Source: Epilithonimonas arachidiradicis | GTDB lineage: Bacteria > Bacteroidota > Bacteroidia > Flavobacteriales > Weeksellaceae | DNA: 64,000 bases | Direction of reading: 5' to 3' | Assembly: GCF_003610695.1 (NCBI RefSeq) | Contig: NZ_RAQH01000009.1 | Coordinates: 124,001 to 188,000 of the forward strand | In this document: positions 36,247 through 44,701 of the stretch, one piece after another | Position numbering within the stretch: the first letter of the stretch is position 1 | Layout: each line of letters begins with the position of its first letter | Position numbers and translations under genes: made by a program | Notes under the pieces: model-generated | What the model was told of the DNA's origin: nothing | Database searches by the model: none | Seen by the model: only the letters and a program-made list of their open reading frames with translations

Positions 36247-37869
36247 TTATTTCTTCAGAAAATTCAGAATTATGTCGTTCAGTTTTTCCGGTTGTTCAAA
36301 AGGAACATAATGCGTGGAATTTGGAATAATCGCCAGTTCAGAATTCTTTATGAATGAATTGATGAGATTGGTGTGTTCCGGTTTGATAACATCATTGCTT
36401 CCGGCAATTACCAAAACCGGATTGTGGATATTCATAAGTTCTTTGTAGTTGATGTTGGGGTGGTTCAGCATCAGTTTGATTAATCGTGGATTTCCGGTGT
36501 TTTCAGCGAGTTGTTGTTGGAATGTTTTGATCAGGTTTTCATCTACACCACAAGGATCGAGATTGGCGCCGATTGTTACTAATTTATTGACTAATTCCGG
36601 ATGTTCCAGATTGAAGGTCAATCCTGTATTTCCGCCGTCGCTCCAGCCAACGATATTCACTTTGTCGAGTTTCAGATTTTTGATGATTTTATAAAGGTCT
36701 GAAGCGAATTGATCATAAGAATAATCATCCGTTGTCAAATCTGTGCTTCTGCCTTGTCCGCGCGTATCTATTGCAATCACACGATAATGTTTTGAGAAAA
36801 AAGGAATCTGTTTGTAGAAATCAGAAATGCTTCCGTTGTTGCCATGTAGCAGCAAAAGCGGTTCGCCTTTTCCATACTCTTCGTAGTAGATTTTAGCATC
36901 ATTCAAATCTATAAATTGTCCATTTCTACTTTTCCCAAATTCTGTTTTTTTAGCTTTTTCTTTATTCTCATAATAGGCAATCAACTGATTGGTTTTGAAA
37001 TCGTTTTCAGTATTGTTTTCAACTTCAGCAATCTCTTTTTCATTCTTAGTTTTGTCATAACTGATATCGATATTAGAAATAAAACTACCATCAAAAGTTT
37101 CCCAATTCCCCTGACTCTGATATCTGAACAAAAGGTCTTTGGATAGCGTTTTCTTAGCAGAAATTCCGAAAACAAAATCGAAATTCTCCATAGGTTTATA
37201 ATCTACCAACTGCAACGTAATAGCAATTTTATCAAGATTATTGAACATCAACCGATAATTTGATAAATCGATATTTTGCCAGCCTGTTGTTGAGGTTTTG
37301 TAAATGATATTTTCATCTAAAAGTGATTGCTCGGGAAGATCGTTTTTGACTTTATAGATATTCAGTTTCAATGTAATTTCCTGATATCTGGAACTCGGGA
37401 TGATATGAAAATTATAAGATTTGAGTTTTGTCTTTTGATAAATTGGAAAAATATTTCCTTGCTCAACGGTTGGAATATTCTTGTCGAACATTTTAGAAAA
37501 CGTGAGAAGAGGCTTTGACTTTTGACCAACCAGCTTTTCTTTCATTTGCTTTGCAACGATGTTGACGTTCTCGATCTGAGTCGTTTTATAATCGAGAATG
37601 ATATTGGGATTTAGTTTAAGTTCGTTCGAAGAAACAGTTTTGTCCTGATATCCCGATGCACTGAAAGTAATTTTGCTATCTGAATCCTGAGGAAGTTCTA
37701 ATTGATAATTACCTTTTTCATTGGTAATGGCTCCGTTTTTTGAATTCTTAATTCCGATTGAACCGTAAGCAATGATTTCGTTATCCGTGTTTTTTACAGT
37801 TCCGGAAATCTTCTGTGCTTTGAGGTTGAATCCTATCAAAAGGATTAATAGAAAAAGGAGTTTCTGCAT
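36247..37869 (-). CDS. Secreted alpha/beta hydrolase with N-terminal carboxypeptidase-regulatory-like domain
   Basis: 540 aa from ATG at 37869 (the TTG two codons before is less likely). A signal peptide (LKAQ) is followed by a CarboxypepD-regulatory-like beta-sandwich (KISGTVKNTDNEIIAYGSIGIKN, about 20-100), a region of about 170 residues without recognised domain, and a C-terminal alpha/beta hydrolase from about residue 305. The hydrolase has HGNNGS (oxyanion), GWSDGG with nucleophile Ser, and the final STHYVPFEQPE with the catalytic His. The N-terminal domain is normally seen on TonB receptors and peptidases, so the combination is notable. Substrate unknown. Confidence 0.88.
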   Translation of the reverse strand: MQKLLFLLILLIGFNLKAQKISGTVKNTDNEIIAYGSIGIKNSKNGAITNEKGNYQLELPQDSDSKITFSASGYQDKTVSSNELKLNPNIILDYKTTQIENVNIVAKQMKEKLVGQKSKPLLTFSKMFDKNIPTVEQGNIFPIYQKTKLKSYNFHIIPSSRYQEITLKLNIYKVKNDLPEQSLLDENIIYKTSTTGWQNIDLSNYRLMFNNLDKIAITLQLVDYKPMENFDFVFGISAKKTLSKDLLFRYQSQGNWETFDGSFISNIDISYDKTKNEKEIAEVENNTENDFKTNQLIAYYENKEKAKKTEFGKSRNGQFIDLNDAKIYYEEYGKGEPLLLLHGNNGSISDFYKQIPFFSKHYRVIAIDTRGQGRSTDLTTDDYSYDQFASDLYKIIKNLKLDKVNIVGWSDGGNTGLTFNLEHPELVNKLVTIGANLDPCGVDENLIKTFQQQLAENTGNPRLIKLMLNHPNINYKELMNIHNPVLVIAGSNDVIKPEHTNLINSFIKNSELAIIPNSTHYVPFEQPEKLNDIILNFLKK

Positions 37870-37939
37870 TATCAAGTTTTAGTTATCTGTTCTAAAGACA
37901 ACAAAAACGTTACAGGGTTGCCTGAGTTTTATGAATTAA

Positions 37940-38845
37940 TTAAGATAATTTCACTTTTTCTTGATTCAATCTGAAAATCTCTTTCGCGTTGAAAACGATT
38001 ACAGCAACAAATATCAATGAATAAGCACAAATCTGAATCAGATTCAATGGTTCGCCATAAACTGTACTGGCTAAGATGAATGCGATGATTGGATTGATAT
38101 TCAGAATCATTCCGACTTTTGAAGAAGCTATTCCTGTTAAGGCAAACAGATTCAGTAATAATGGGACAATCGTGTACATTACTGCAATAATCTCGACAAA
38201 GAAATAAAATTTGAATTCCGTAGGAACTGGCCCCGAATAAGCCGGAAAAAACGGCAACAAAATCAAAGCTGAAATGACAATATGGAAATTCAGAATCAGA
38301 AACTTATCGAATTGCTTATTTTGGCTTTGACAAACCAGATATGCCGCATATGTGAAGCCAATTAAGCTGCTGTAAAACATATCCAAAATATTGGTGCACG
38401 ACAATAAAATGCAGCCGACTAAGCTCAGAAAAACTGATAACCACTGAAGTTTACTCAGTTTATCTTTCAATATAAAATAAGCCAGAATCGTGGTGATAAT
38501 CGGGCAAACTAAATAAGCGACCGACGTTGCACGAACGCTCACGTGATTCATCACATAGATAAATGAAAACCAATTCGCGGTCAACAAAATACTGCTTCCG
38601 ACATTAACAATAATCGTTTTTCTTTTCGCTTTTTTAGAAATGGATTTGAAATAATTTAAGTTCTGTTTCAGTTTTTCTCTTTTGAAAAGAATCGAAACCA
38701 GCGACATTATCAATGCACAACTGAAAACCCTGTAAAAAAGAATGTCCGAAGATGCGTAAGAATGAAGTGGTTTCAGCACCAAACTAAAAGTTCCCCAAAT
38801 AGAAAATGCTAAAATAGCAGCCAGATAATGTCGAAGATTGTTCAA
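37940..38845 (-). CDS. EamA/DMT-family transporter
   Basis: 301 aa with ten membrane helices in two five-helix EamA repeats. The start codon is TTG at 38845; no ATG is available upstream and the family-like opening LAAILAFSIWGTFSLVLKPL follows. A -7 element at 38872-38879 supports this start. Internal signature YLVCPIITTILAYFILKDKLSKLQWL closes the first repeat. Such proteins export amino acids, nucleosides or drugs; substrate not evident. Confidence 0.88.
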   Translation of the reverse strand: MNNLRHYLAAILAFSIWGTFSLVLKPLHSYASSDILFYRVFSCALIMSLVSILFKREKLKQNLNYFKSISKKAKRKTIIVNVGSSILLTANWFSFIYVMNHVSVRATSVAYLVCPIITTILAYFILKDKLSKLQWLSVFLSLVGCILLSCTNILDMFYSSLIGFTYAAYLVCQSQNKQFDKFLILNFHIVISALILLPFFPAYSGPVPTEFKFYFFVEIIAVMYTIVPLLLNLFALTGIASSKVGMILNINPIIAFILASTVYGEPLNLIQICAYSLIFVAVIVFNAKEIFRLNQEKVKLS

Positions 38846-38871
38846 GTCGTTGTTTCGTTTGGAATCAATTG

Positions 38872-38879
38872 CAAAAATA
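38872..38879 (-). promoter_or_regulatory. -7 promoter element (TATTTTTG) for the EamA gene
   Basis: Exact TAnnTTTG on the minus strand, about 27 nt before the TTG start. Confidence 0.4.
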
Positions 38880-38921
38880 GGTAACTTTTGCTGGAAATTC
38901 TCTATAAAACTATTGATTTCC

Positions 38922-39836
38922 TCAATCTATAATTCCGATTTTATTATCTCCACAATCGATAAAAATACTATTACTCAGAAAGATTTTGTTTCCCAGCATT
39001 CCCGTCATTCCTGAGAACTTCATCATAGAAAACTGCGCATCGGAAAAACCTTCAACATATGTGATTTGTTTTACAGGAATCTGCAGATTTTTGAATGTGA
39101 TATTTTCGTTACAGTCAGTCGTGTACGTTGTCAGAACATTGTTCCAAGACTGTGCTTTTTCGATATTGATTTTTGAATTTGGCGTTTTCAGATTTTGCCA
39201 TTCTTCTTTGTAAGTCAGTAATTCGTAAGCGCTGGTTCCAGAGTCGTATAGGAATTTTCTTTCTTCGCCTTTCAATTTTCCGGAAATAATGATTCTTCTT
39301 TTTTTGAATTTGAAATCGAACAATTGATTTTTAAATCCATTCGGGATTTGATTCAAATTAAAAACAACTTGGTTGCTTTTAAAATTAATCACGGTTTTTC
39401 GGTCTTCTAAAACATCACAACCAATCGTTCCAATGATTTTGATGGTATCTTTTTCTTCGTTTTTTTCTTTAGTAAATATTTTAAATCGGTTTGATGAGAT
39501 TTCAGTTTTTCCAATATAGAAAGAAGTTTCAGCCTTTTCATTATTGATAGAAATTTCTTTGATGTTTTTAATTTGATTCGAATAAAATACGGTGTAAGGC
39601 GAACCTGTGTCAAATTGCAAATAATAAGTTTCCGGATTTCCAGAAAAATGAATCGGAAGAAGCAACACGTTTTTCTCATTTCCCAACCAAGTGATGGGAA
39701 TAATTCCACTTTCATTTTTGACAGTTAAATAGTTTTCTTCTGGCGTAAATTTTTGGTCGAAATAAATATATCCGCCTACCACTATCAAAACCAAAATGGC
39801 TACAAATCCTAAAGCTAATTTCTTAAAAAGTTTCAT
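38922..39836 (-). CDS. Membrane-anchored aspartyl-protease-like protein
   Basis: 304 aa from ATG at 39836, with one N-terminal membrane helix (about residues 8-28) and a long extracytoplasmic part. Two aspartyl-protease-type motifs occur: QFDTGSPYTVFYSNQ (D-T-G) and, about 130 residues on, LYDSGTSAYELLT (D-S-G), as in two-lobed pepsin-like or fused retropepsin proteins. Flanking residues are less conserved than in well-known peptidases, so catalysis is likely but not certain. It shares the strand with the regulators downstream but has no clear operon link. Confidence 0.65.
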   Translation of the reverse strand: MKLFKKLALGFVAILVLIVVGGYIYFDQKFTPEENYLTVKNESGIIPITWLGNEKNVLLLPIHFSGNPETYYLQFDTGSPYTVFYSNQIKNIKEISINNEKAETSFYIGKTEISSNRFKIFTKEKNEEKDTIKIIGTIGCDVLEDRKTVINFKSNQVVFNLNQIPNGFKNQLFDFKFKKRRIIISGKLKGEERKFLYDSGTSAYELLTYKEEWQNLKTPNSKINIEKAQSWNNVLTTYTTDCNENITFKNLQIPVKQITYVEGFSDAQFSMMKFSGMTGMLGNKIFLSNSIFIDCGDNKIGIID

Positions 39837-39924
39837 TGTCCAATTTTTCTGCAAGATTCGGTTTTTGAAACTGAATTTGAATAAAAAATGATATGACAAT
39901 TTTACGTCAGTTTTATGACTTGGT

Positions 39925-40467
39925 TTATAAGAAGTTGTTTTTCAGTTTTATAGAAAGTGTGTTGTTTTGGTTGAGGCTAATTCCGTTTTTGATAACAATA
40001 CAAAGTTTGATGACGATAAAAGCAATTAATGGAATTAAAAACAGTGGAAATTTGATAGAAAACCAATGCTGAATAAACGGACTTAAAATTAATAAAACGG
40101 AAATAATAAATGCCAAAATAATCTGAACACAAATAATACTTTTTCCTAATTCTCGATTGAGAGAATCCTGAGTTTTGTAAGTCAAAATCGCTGGAAAAAT
40201 AATCCCGCCAAAAGGAATAATCAATCCTGCCAAAGCGGAGAGATTAATGAGTTTTGCTCTGTCGATTGAGATATTTTCTTTTTCCTTTGAGAATAGATTT
40301 TCCGGTTCGGTTTCCAAAGTCTGCGCAATGGCTTTCAAAGTAAAACCTTTTGGGATATTTCCGGACTCAATCCTTTGGATAGTTCTTAAAGAAAGTCCGG
40401 ATTTTTCCGCTAGCTCGGTTTGAGTTAGGTTTTTGGCTTCGCGAAGGGTTTTGACTTTGGATGGCAA
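39925..40467 (-). CDS. XRE-family regulator with C-terminal membrane helices
   Basis: 180 aa. The N-terminal helix-turn-helix (LREAKNLTQTELAEKSGLSLRTIQRIESG, residues 8-36) is a standard lambda-repressor-type domain. From about residue 72 there are four membrane helices (DUF4870-like), so the protein is a membrane-tethered DNA-binding protein. The only possible start in this frame after the upstream stop is the TTG at 40467; it lies 10 bases after the end of the lipoprotein gene, so translation is probably coupled. Confidence 0.8.
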   Translation of the reverse strand: MPSKVKTLREAKNLTQTELAEKSGLSLRTIQRIESGNIPKGFTLKAIAQTLETEPENLFSKEKENISIDRAKLINLSALAGLIIPFGGIIFPAILTYKTQDSLNRELGKSIICVQIILAFIISVLLILSPFIQHWFSIKFPLFLIPLIAFIVIKLCIVIKNGISLNQNNTLSIKLKNNFL

Positions 40468-40476
40468 ATTTAAATT

Positions 40477-41025
40477 TTATCTTAATTTATATTCAGACTT
40501 TATATAATTAATAATCTTAAGTTTATTATTTTCACTATTAATCTCTGATTGAGGTAAAGATATTTTTGTTCTCTTTATTTTATTGGAATTTTCATCTTTC
40601 CATTCAATAATATAATTATATAAAGGTTCGTCTAAGGCTAATTCATTACTTTCATCAATTTTCGTTTCTAAATTATTTTCCTTTAAAAATTTAAAAAGAA
40701 CATCGTGTCCACTATTAGGATTTATTTGTTTAATATCAAAGACTTTAATTTTTTTGTTTCCATTAATTTTTTCTCCGAATTCTATAAGTTGAGATTTATA
40801 AACATTCTCTTCATTCAGTTCAATAATAAGTAGTTTATCTACAGATTTTGACTCAAAAAACCAAAATTTATAAATTGTATTCGTTTTGATTAAATCAGTA
40901 CTTAAAAATGGTGAAAAATTCTCAGTGTAATTTTTGAAAGGAATTAATACTGCTTTATAATTATTTTGTGTATTACAACTTGATAAATATAAAGTCAATA
41001 AAAATAAAATTGTGTGTTTTTTCAT
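40477..41025 (-). CDS. Lipoprotein of unknown function
   Basis: 182 aa with a short signal peptide and lipobox (YLSSC at 13-17). The mature protein is hydrophilic, rich in Asn, Lys and Glu, with no known domain. It lies between an AraC-type regulator and an XRE-type regulator on the same strand, with gaps of 22 and 9 bases, so the three likely form a unit. Confidence 0.6.
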   Translation of the reverse strand: MKKHTILFLLTLYLSSCNTQNNYKAVLIPFKNYTENFSPFLSTDLIKTNTIYKFWFFESKSVDKLLIIELNEENVYKSQLIEFGEKINGNKKIKVFDIKQINPNSGHDVLFKFLKENNLETKIDESNELALDEPLYNYIIEWKDENSNKIKRTKISLPQSEINSENNKLKIINYIKSEYKLR

Positions 41026-41047
41026 ATATTGATATTGTAATATTTAA

Positions 41048-41608
41048 TCAAACCTTATCCAAAGCAATCCTCTTTTTCTCTTTAGAATTCAGAAACTGAG
41101 TAGGAGAGAAGCCTGTGATTTTCTTAAACTGATTAGAAAGATGCTGAACACTTTTGTAACCCAGTTTTTGTGAAATTTCTGTCAAATTCAATTCTTTGTA
41201 AAGCAATAGTTCTTTCACTTTTTCAATCTTTTGAAGAATGAAGTATTGCTCCAACGTCACGTTTTCATTCTGAGAAAAAAGCTTGGAAATAGAACTGTAA
41301 TCTCTATGTAATTCTGAACTCAAGAATTCTGACAAAATAAAATCATCGCCCAGATCTTCTTCCGCAATTTTCTGAATCATCAAGGTTTTAATTTTCTCGA
41401 TTTGTTTTTTAGAAGAATTTTCCAGAATTTCAAATCCAGTTGATTTGAGTTTCAAGTTCAAGGTTTGAAGTCCTTTGTCAGAAATCTCATTTTTGGTTTC
41501 AACTTCGCCTAATGAAATTTGATTAACATCAATTTTCAAATCCTCAAATATCGATTCCACCGCAGCAATGCAGCGGTTGCAAACCATATTTTTGATAGCA
41601 ATTTTCAT
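41048..41608 (-). CDS. AraC-family regulator fused to an N-terminal HMA-like domain
   Basis: 186 aa. Residues 1-70 form a ferredoxin-like HMA domain starting MKIAIKNMVCNRCIAAVESIF, with a CxxC metal site (C10, C13). Residues 80-180 are the AraC DNA-binding pair of helix-turn-helices (LNLTEISQKLGYKSVQHLSNQFKKITGFSPTQF). The design suggests metal binding, most likely Cu(I) or Ag(I), modulates DNA binding. It opens a three-gene unit with a lipoprotein and an XRE regulator; the Cu ATPase lies about 8 kb away on the same strand but with a different transcription unit. Confidence 0.85.
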   Translation of the reverse strand: MKIAIKNMVCNRCIAAVESIFEDLKIDVNQISLGEVETKNEISDKGLQTLNLKLKSTGFEILENSSKKQIEKIKTLMIQKIAEEDLGDDFILSEFLSSELHRDYSSISKLFSQNENVTLEQYFILQKIEKVKELLLYKELNLTEISQKLGYKSVQHLSNQFKKITGFSPTQFLNSKEKKRIALDKV

Positions 41609-41632
41609 CTCACGAATTTACTGGAAATTTTA

Positions 41633-41665
41633 ATCAAAAAAAAGCACCACGAGTTGTGATGCTTT
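41633..41665 (-). terminator. Intrinsic terminator of the T9SS beta-helix gene
   Basis: Stem AAAGCACCAC / GTGATGCTTT with one mismatch and a 5-nt loop, followed on the minus strand by a run of eight T residues. Confidence 0.8.
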
Positions 41666-41686
41666 CTAAGATTTATTTTAGATTAA

Positions 41687-43141
41687 TTATTTAATAATCA
41701 ATTTGGTATTTGATTTTTTACCTTCAGATTGTTGCGTGATGATATAAACACCCGATTGCAGATTGGTATTGATTTCGTTTCTACCTTTATTAACAATAGA
41801 AGAGAAAACAACTTTTCCGCTAATATCCTGGATTACAATATTCCCGGCATTTTCAGTTTCCAAGAAGAAATGGTTTTTACTCGGATTAGGGTAAACACTC
41901 AGTTTCGATTTCGAAACATCAGAGACAGCTAAAGTTTCCGCACAATTGTATGGCTTGAAATTAACTGTATTCGGGTTCACACTTCCGATAACAGATTGCA
42001 CCATTGCATCATTAGAAAGTTCATCCTCTCTCCAGCAATTTCCGATTGCATTGACAGTAGCCGGCGTGTTGTTGAAAAAGGCCACAGTGTTTCCAGCGTT
42101 TATATTGTTTTTGAAAATATTGTTTCCATGATCATCGTCAGTTCCCAAGTCGATAACTGCATTGCTCAAAATGGTGATTCCCCAGAGATTGCCCCGGATT
42201 TGGTTATCTCTCACGATTACTTTCTGAGTTCCTGTCAAAGAAATTCCGCTTCCTCCAAGGTTAGGATTATTTTCGGTGTTATTATTTTCAATAATATTAT
42301 TTCTGATAATTCCCGAGCTTCCGGCGCCTTGATGTGTAATCCCATAACGGTTATCTTTCACCGTGTTTCCTTCTATGCGGAATCTGTTAGTTCCACCCAA
42401 TAAGCCGGAAACCGATATCCCTCCGGATTTTGTAATAGCTCTGTTTCCAATAATTTCATTATTAATAACTCTGGTAGAATCTACACCTGCAGGACCCATA
42501 TTGATTTGAGGATAATTCCCGTTATCGGTATTATTTCCGTAGAAATAATTGTTAATGATGTCTATGGAGACAGCTCCGGACGCACCGGAATTGATGCCTG
42601 CTCTGGAGTTTTCCAAAAACTGTGAGTTTTTTACCACGTGACCTCCACCTTGAAACAGTGCTAATGCTGCGCTACTTGCAAGGCTGCCGGTGGAACCACT
42701 AAGAGAATTATTATTTTTATAAAGAATACAATTGTCCATCAAGAATCCCGTTGTCAGGACACGAACACCACCACCATATTCAACTCGGGTATTTTTCATT
42801 TCAGCTACAGATCCTTCCTCAAAACGGATTCCTCTGTAAGGCGCTGTGATATCGCTTGCTGTGATTGTAAAATTAGTTGCTGTTGTTTTGTATTCTCCAT
42901 AAACGAAAATGCCAACGCCAGAATTTACTTTCAATGTTGTATTTTCATCAATAAGAAGTTTGTCCGTTGCAGAAAGTGTAAGGTCAGCCGTCAAATTGTA
43001 ATCTGTGCCATTTTTAACCAAAACTGTTGGTGCCGCAGCCGATAAACTTGTCAATGTGTAGCTGGTTCCGTTGCCCGGACTTGTGAATTGTGCGTTAAGA
43101 AAAGCGCAGCAACCCACAAAAAAAAGTGTCATTTTTTTCAT
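41687..43141 (-). CDS. Secreted parallel beta-helix protein with T9SS type A sorting domain
   Basis: 484 aa from ATG at 43141 (the TTG two codons upstream is less likely). A signal peptide (FLNAQ) is followed by a region of repeated short strands rich in Asn and Gly, such as NNIIENNNTENNPN and DNQIRGNLWGI, typical of a right-handed parallel beta-helix of the pectate-lyase class. The last 75 residues (LSVYPNPSKNHFFLETE to NTKLIIK) form a type IX secretion sorting domain, which directs export and cell-surface attachment. No catalytic residues are identifiable, so it may bind or degrade an extracellular polysaccharide. Confidence 0.88.
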   Translation of the reverse strand: MKKMTLFFVGCCAFLNAQFTSPGNGTSYTLTSLSAAAPTVLVKNGTDYNLTADLTLSATDKLLIDENTTLKVNSGVGIFVYGEYKTTATNFTITASDITAPYRGIRFEEGSVAEMKNTRVEYGGGVRVLTTGFLMDNCILYKNNNSLSGSTGSLASSAALALFQGGGHVVKNSQFLENSRAGINSGASGAVSIDIINNYFYGNNTDNGNYPQINMGPAGVDSTRVINNEIIGNRAITKSGGISVSGLLGGTNRFRIEGNTVKDNRYGITHQGAGSSGIIRNNIIENNNTENNPNLGGSGISLTGTQKVIVRDNQIRGNLWGITILSNAVIDLGTDDDHGNNIFKNNINAGNTVAFFNNTPATVNAIGNCWREDELSNDAMVQSVIGSVNPNTVNFKPYNCAETLAVSDVSKSKLSVYPNPSKNHFFLETENAGNIVIQDISGKVVFSSIVNKGRNEINTNLQSGVYIITQQSEGKKSNTKLIIK

Positions 43142-43252
43142 AAGCAAATTTTTATTCTTTTAAACGTCTTATAATATCGCAACTGTTGCGATATCATAAT
43201 AGAAAAATTTTCTGTTATCAAATTTAGATAATGTATTTTATTTTCAACCTAA

Positions 43253-43260
43253 TATATTTG
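43253..43260 (+). promoter_or_regulatory. -7 promoter element (TATATTTG) for the aldo/keto reductase gene
   Basis: Exact TAnnTTTG, 15 nt before the start codon. Confidence 0.4.
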
Positions 43261-43275
43261 TGAAAATTTTTTAGT

Positions 43276-44136
43276 ATGTTTTCAGAAATTATTGCCGGCA
43301 CAATGCGTTGGGGGATTTGGGGAGCAAATCATTCCGAAAAAGAAGTTCAGAAGTTGATTGACGTTTGTCTGGAAGAAAATATCACAACATTCGATCACGC
43401 CGACATCTATGGCGGTCATACCACCGAGGAACTTTTTGGAAATGCCTGGAAAGAAATGGATATCGATAGAGATAAAGTTCAGTTTATCTCTAAGTGTGGC
43501 ATTGTAATGAATTCTGGAAAGAAACCTTCTCCTCTCAAATATTATAATTACGATTCTGACTACATTCAAAGTTGTGTTGATGGAAGTTTGAAGAATTTAA
43601 AAACAGATTATCTGGATGTTTTATTATTGCACCGTCCGTCACCGCTAATGAATCCTGAAGAAATTGCTGATACATTTCAAATTTTAAAAGATCAGGGAAA
43701 AGTGAAACATTTTGGTGTAAGTAATTTTTCGGTTTCTCAATTTGAATTAATCAATCGATATTTTCCATTAGTTACTAATCAGATTGAAGTTTCTGTGAAT
43801 GAGATCGCTGCTTTTGATAATGGAATTTTGGATCAGTTGATACTGAGAAATCTGAGACCTACAGCCTGGTCGGTTATGGGAAATTATTTCACTGAAAAAA
43901 CTATACAGAATATAAGAATTAAAAACATAATCGAAATTCTTTGCCAGAAATATAACGCTCAAGAAAATCAAGTATTATTAGCATTTATCCTGAAACATCC
44001 TGCCAGAATCATTCCTGTTATTGGAACCTCACAGGCAGAAACAATTAAAGTGCTGAATCAATCTTTATCAATTAATCTGGAAATAGAAGATTGGTTCAGA
44101 ATATTGGAAGCGATTAAAGGGAAAGAAGTGGATTAG
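43276..44136 (+). CDS. Aldo/keto reductase
   Basis: 286 aa TIM-barrel oxidoreductase. Catalytic-type residues: Asp and Tyr in FDHADIYGG (about 36-44), Lys in SKCGIV (about 75) and His in LLHRPSPLM. The cofactor stretch VIGTSQAETI near the C-terminus binds the NADP phosphate. It is closest in style to the YdhF-like group that reduces aldehydes or ketones with NADPH. Transcribed alone from its own promoter. Confidence 0.93.
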   Translation: MFSEIIAGTMRWGIWGANHSEKEVQKLIDVCLEENITTFDHADIYGGHTTEELFGNAWKEMDIDRDKVQFISKCGIVMNSGKKPSPLKYYNYDSDYIQSCVDGSLKNLKTDYLDVLLLHRPSPLMNPEEIADTFQILKDQGKVKHFGVSNFSVSQFELINRYFPLVTNQIEVSVNEIAAFDNGILDQLILRNLRPTAWSVMGNYFTEKTIQNIRIKNIIEILCQKYNAQENQVLLAFILKHPARIIPVIGTSQAETIKVLNQSLSINLEIEDWFRILEAIKGKEVD

Positions 44137-44213
44137 ATAAGTTTTTAAGCTGCTGATTTTAAGAATGTTTCAATATTAATAATAATTCATTAATGATATT
44201 TCAAAATTAATTG

Positions 44214-44316
44214 TATCTTGCGGTATTATTATATCGAAATCAATAATTTGTTCATTCAGGCTTGTTGTTTTTCCTTTATAATGATTAAAACAACATTATA
44301 ACTTAATTTTTTTAAA
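44214..44316 (+). promoter_or_regulatory. Leader of the RRM gene with a hairpin
   Basis: A near-consensus -7 element (TATCTTG, 44214-44220, one T short) would give a leader of about 90 nt. Within it a perfect 8-bp AT-rich stem TTATAATG / CATTATAA (44276-44283 and 44294-44301) ends 15 bases before the ATG. Its weak A/T pairing could make it temperature-sensitive. Confidence 0.4.
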
Positions 44317-44649
44317 ATGAACATTTTTGTTTCAAACATCAATTACGCAACTAAAGATTACCAGTTGCAAGAATTATTCGAAGAATTTGGACAAGTTTCC
44401 TCTGCTAAGATTATCACAGACAGAGAAACTGGGAGATCAAAAGGATTTGGTTTCGTAGAAATGGGCGATGCTGAAGGTCAACAAGCTGTTGACGCATTGA
44501 ACCAAAAAGAATTTAATGGTAAAACTCTTAACGTAACAGAAGCTAGACCAAGAGAAGAAAAGCCAAGAAGATCTTTCGATAACAACCGTGGCGGTGGTTA
44601 CGGTGGTGGAGATAGAGGCGGAAACCGTGGTGGTGGAAACCGTTGGTAA
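44317..44649 (+). CDS. RNA-binding protein with RRM and glycine-rich tail
   Basis: 110 aa. A single RRM with RNP2 IFVSNI (3-8) and RNP1 KGFGFVEM (42-49) including the aromatic RNA-stacking residues, followed by a Arg/Gly-rich tail (NNRGGGYGGGDRGGNRG). Such small RRM proteins are frequent in Bacteroidota, where they may be cold-related and act as RNA chaperones in place of cold-shock proteins. The long leader and hairpin are consistent with post-transcriptional control. Confidence 0.92.
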   Translation: MNIFVSNINYATKDYQLQELFEEFGQVSSAKIITDRETGRSKGFGFVEMGDAEGQQAVDALNQKEFNGKTLNVTEARPREEKPRRSFDNNRGGGYGGGDRGGNRGGGNRW

Positions 44650-44673
44650 TATCTTCTTTTATGAAAAAATAGA

Positions 44674-44701
44674 AGCGATCATATTTTTGATCGCTTTTTT
44701 T
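44674..44701 (+). terminator. Terminator of the RRM gene
   Basis: 8-bp stem AGCGATCA / TGATCGCT with a 6-nt loop and a seven-T tail; the last bases overlap the end of the convergent DUF4153 gene. Confidence 0.8.
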
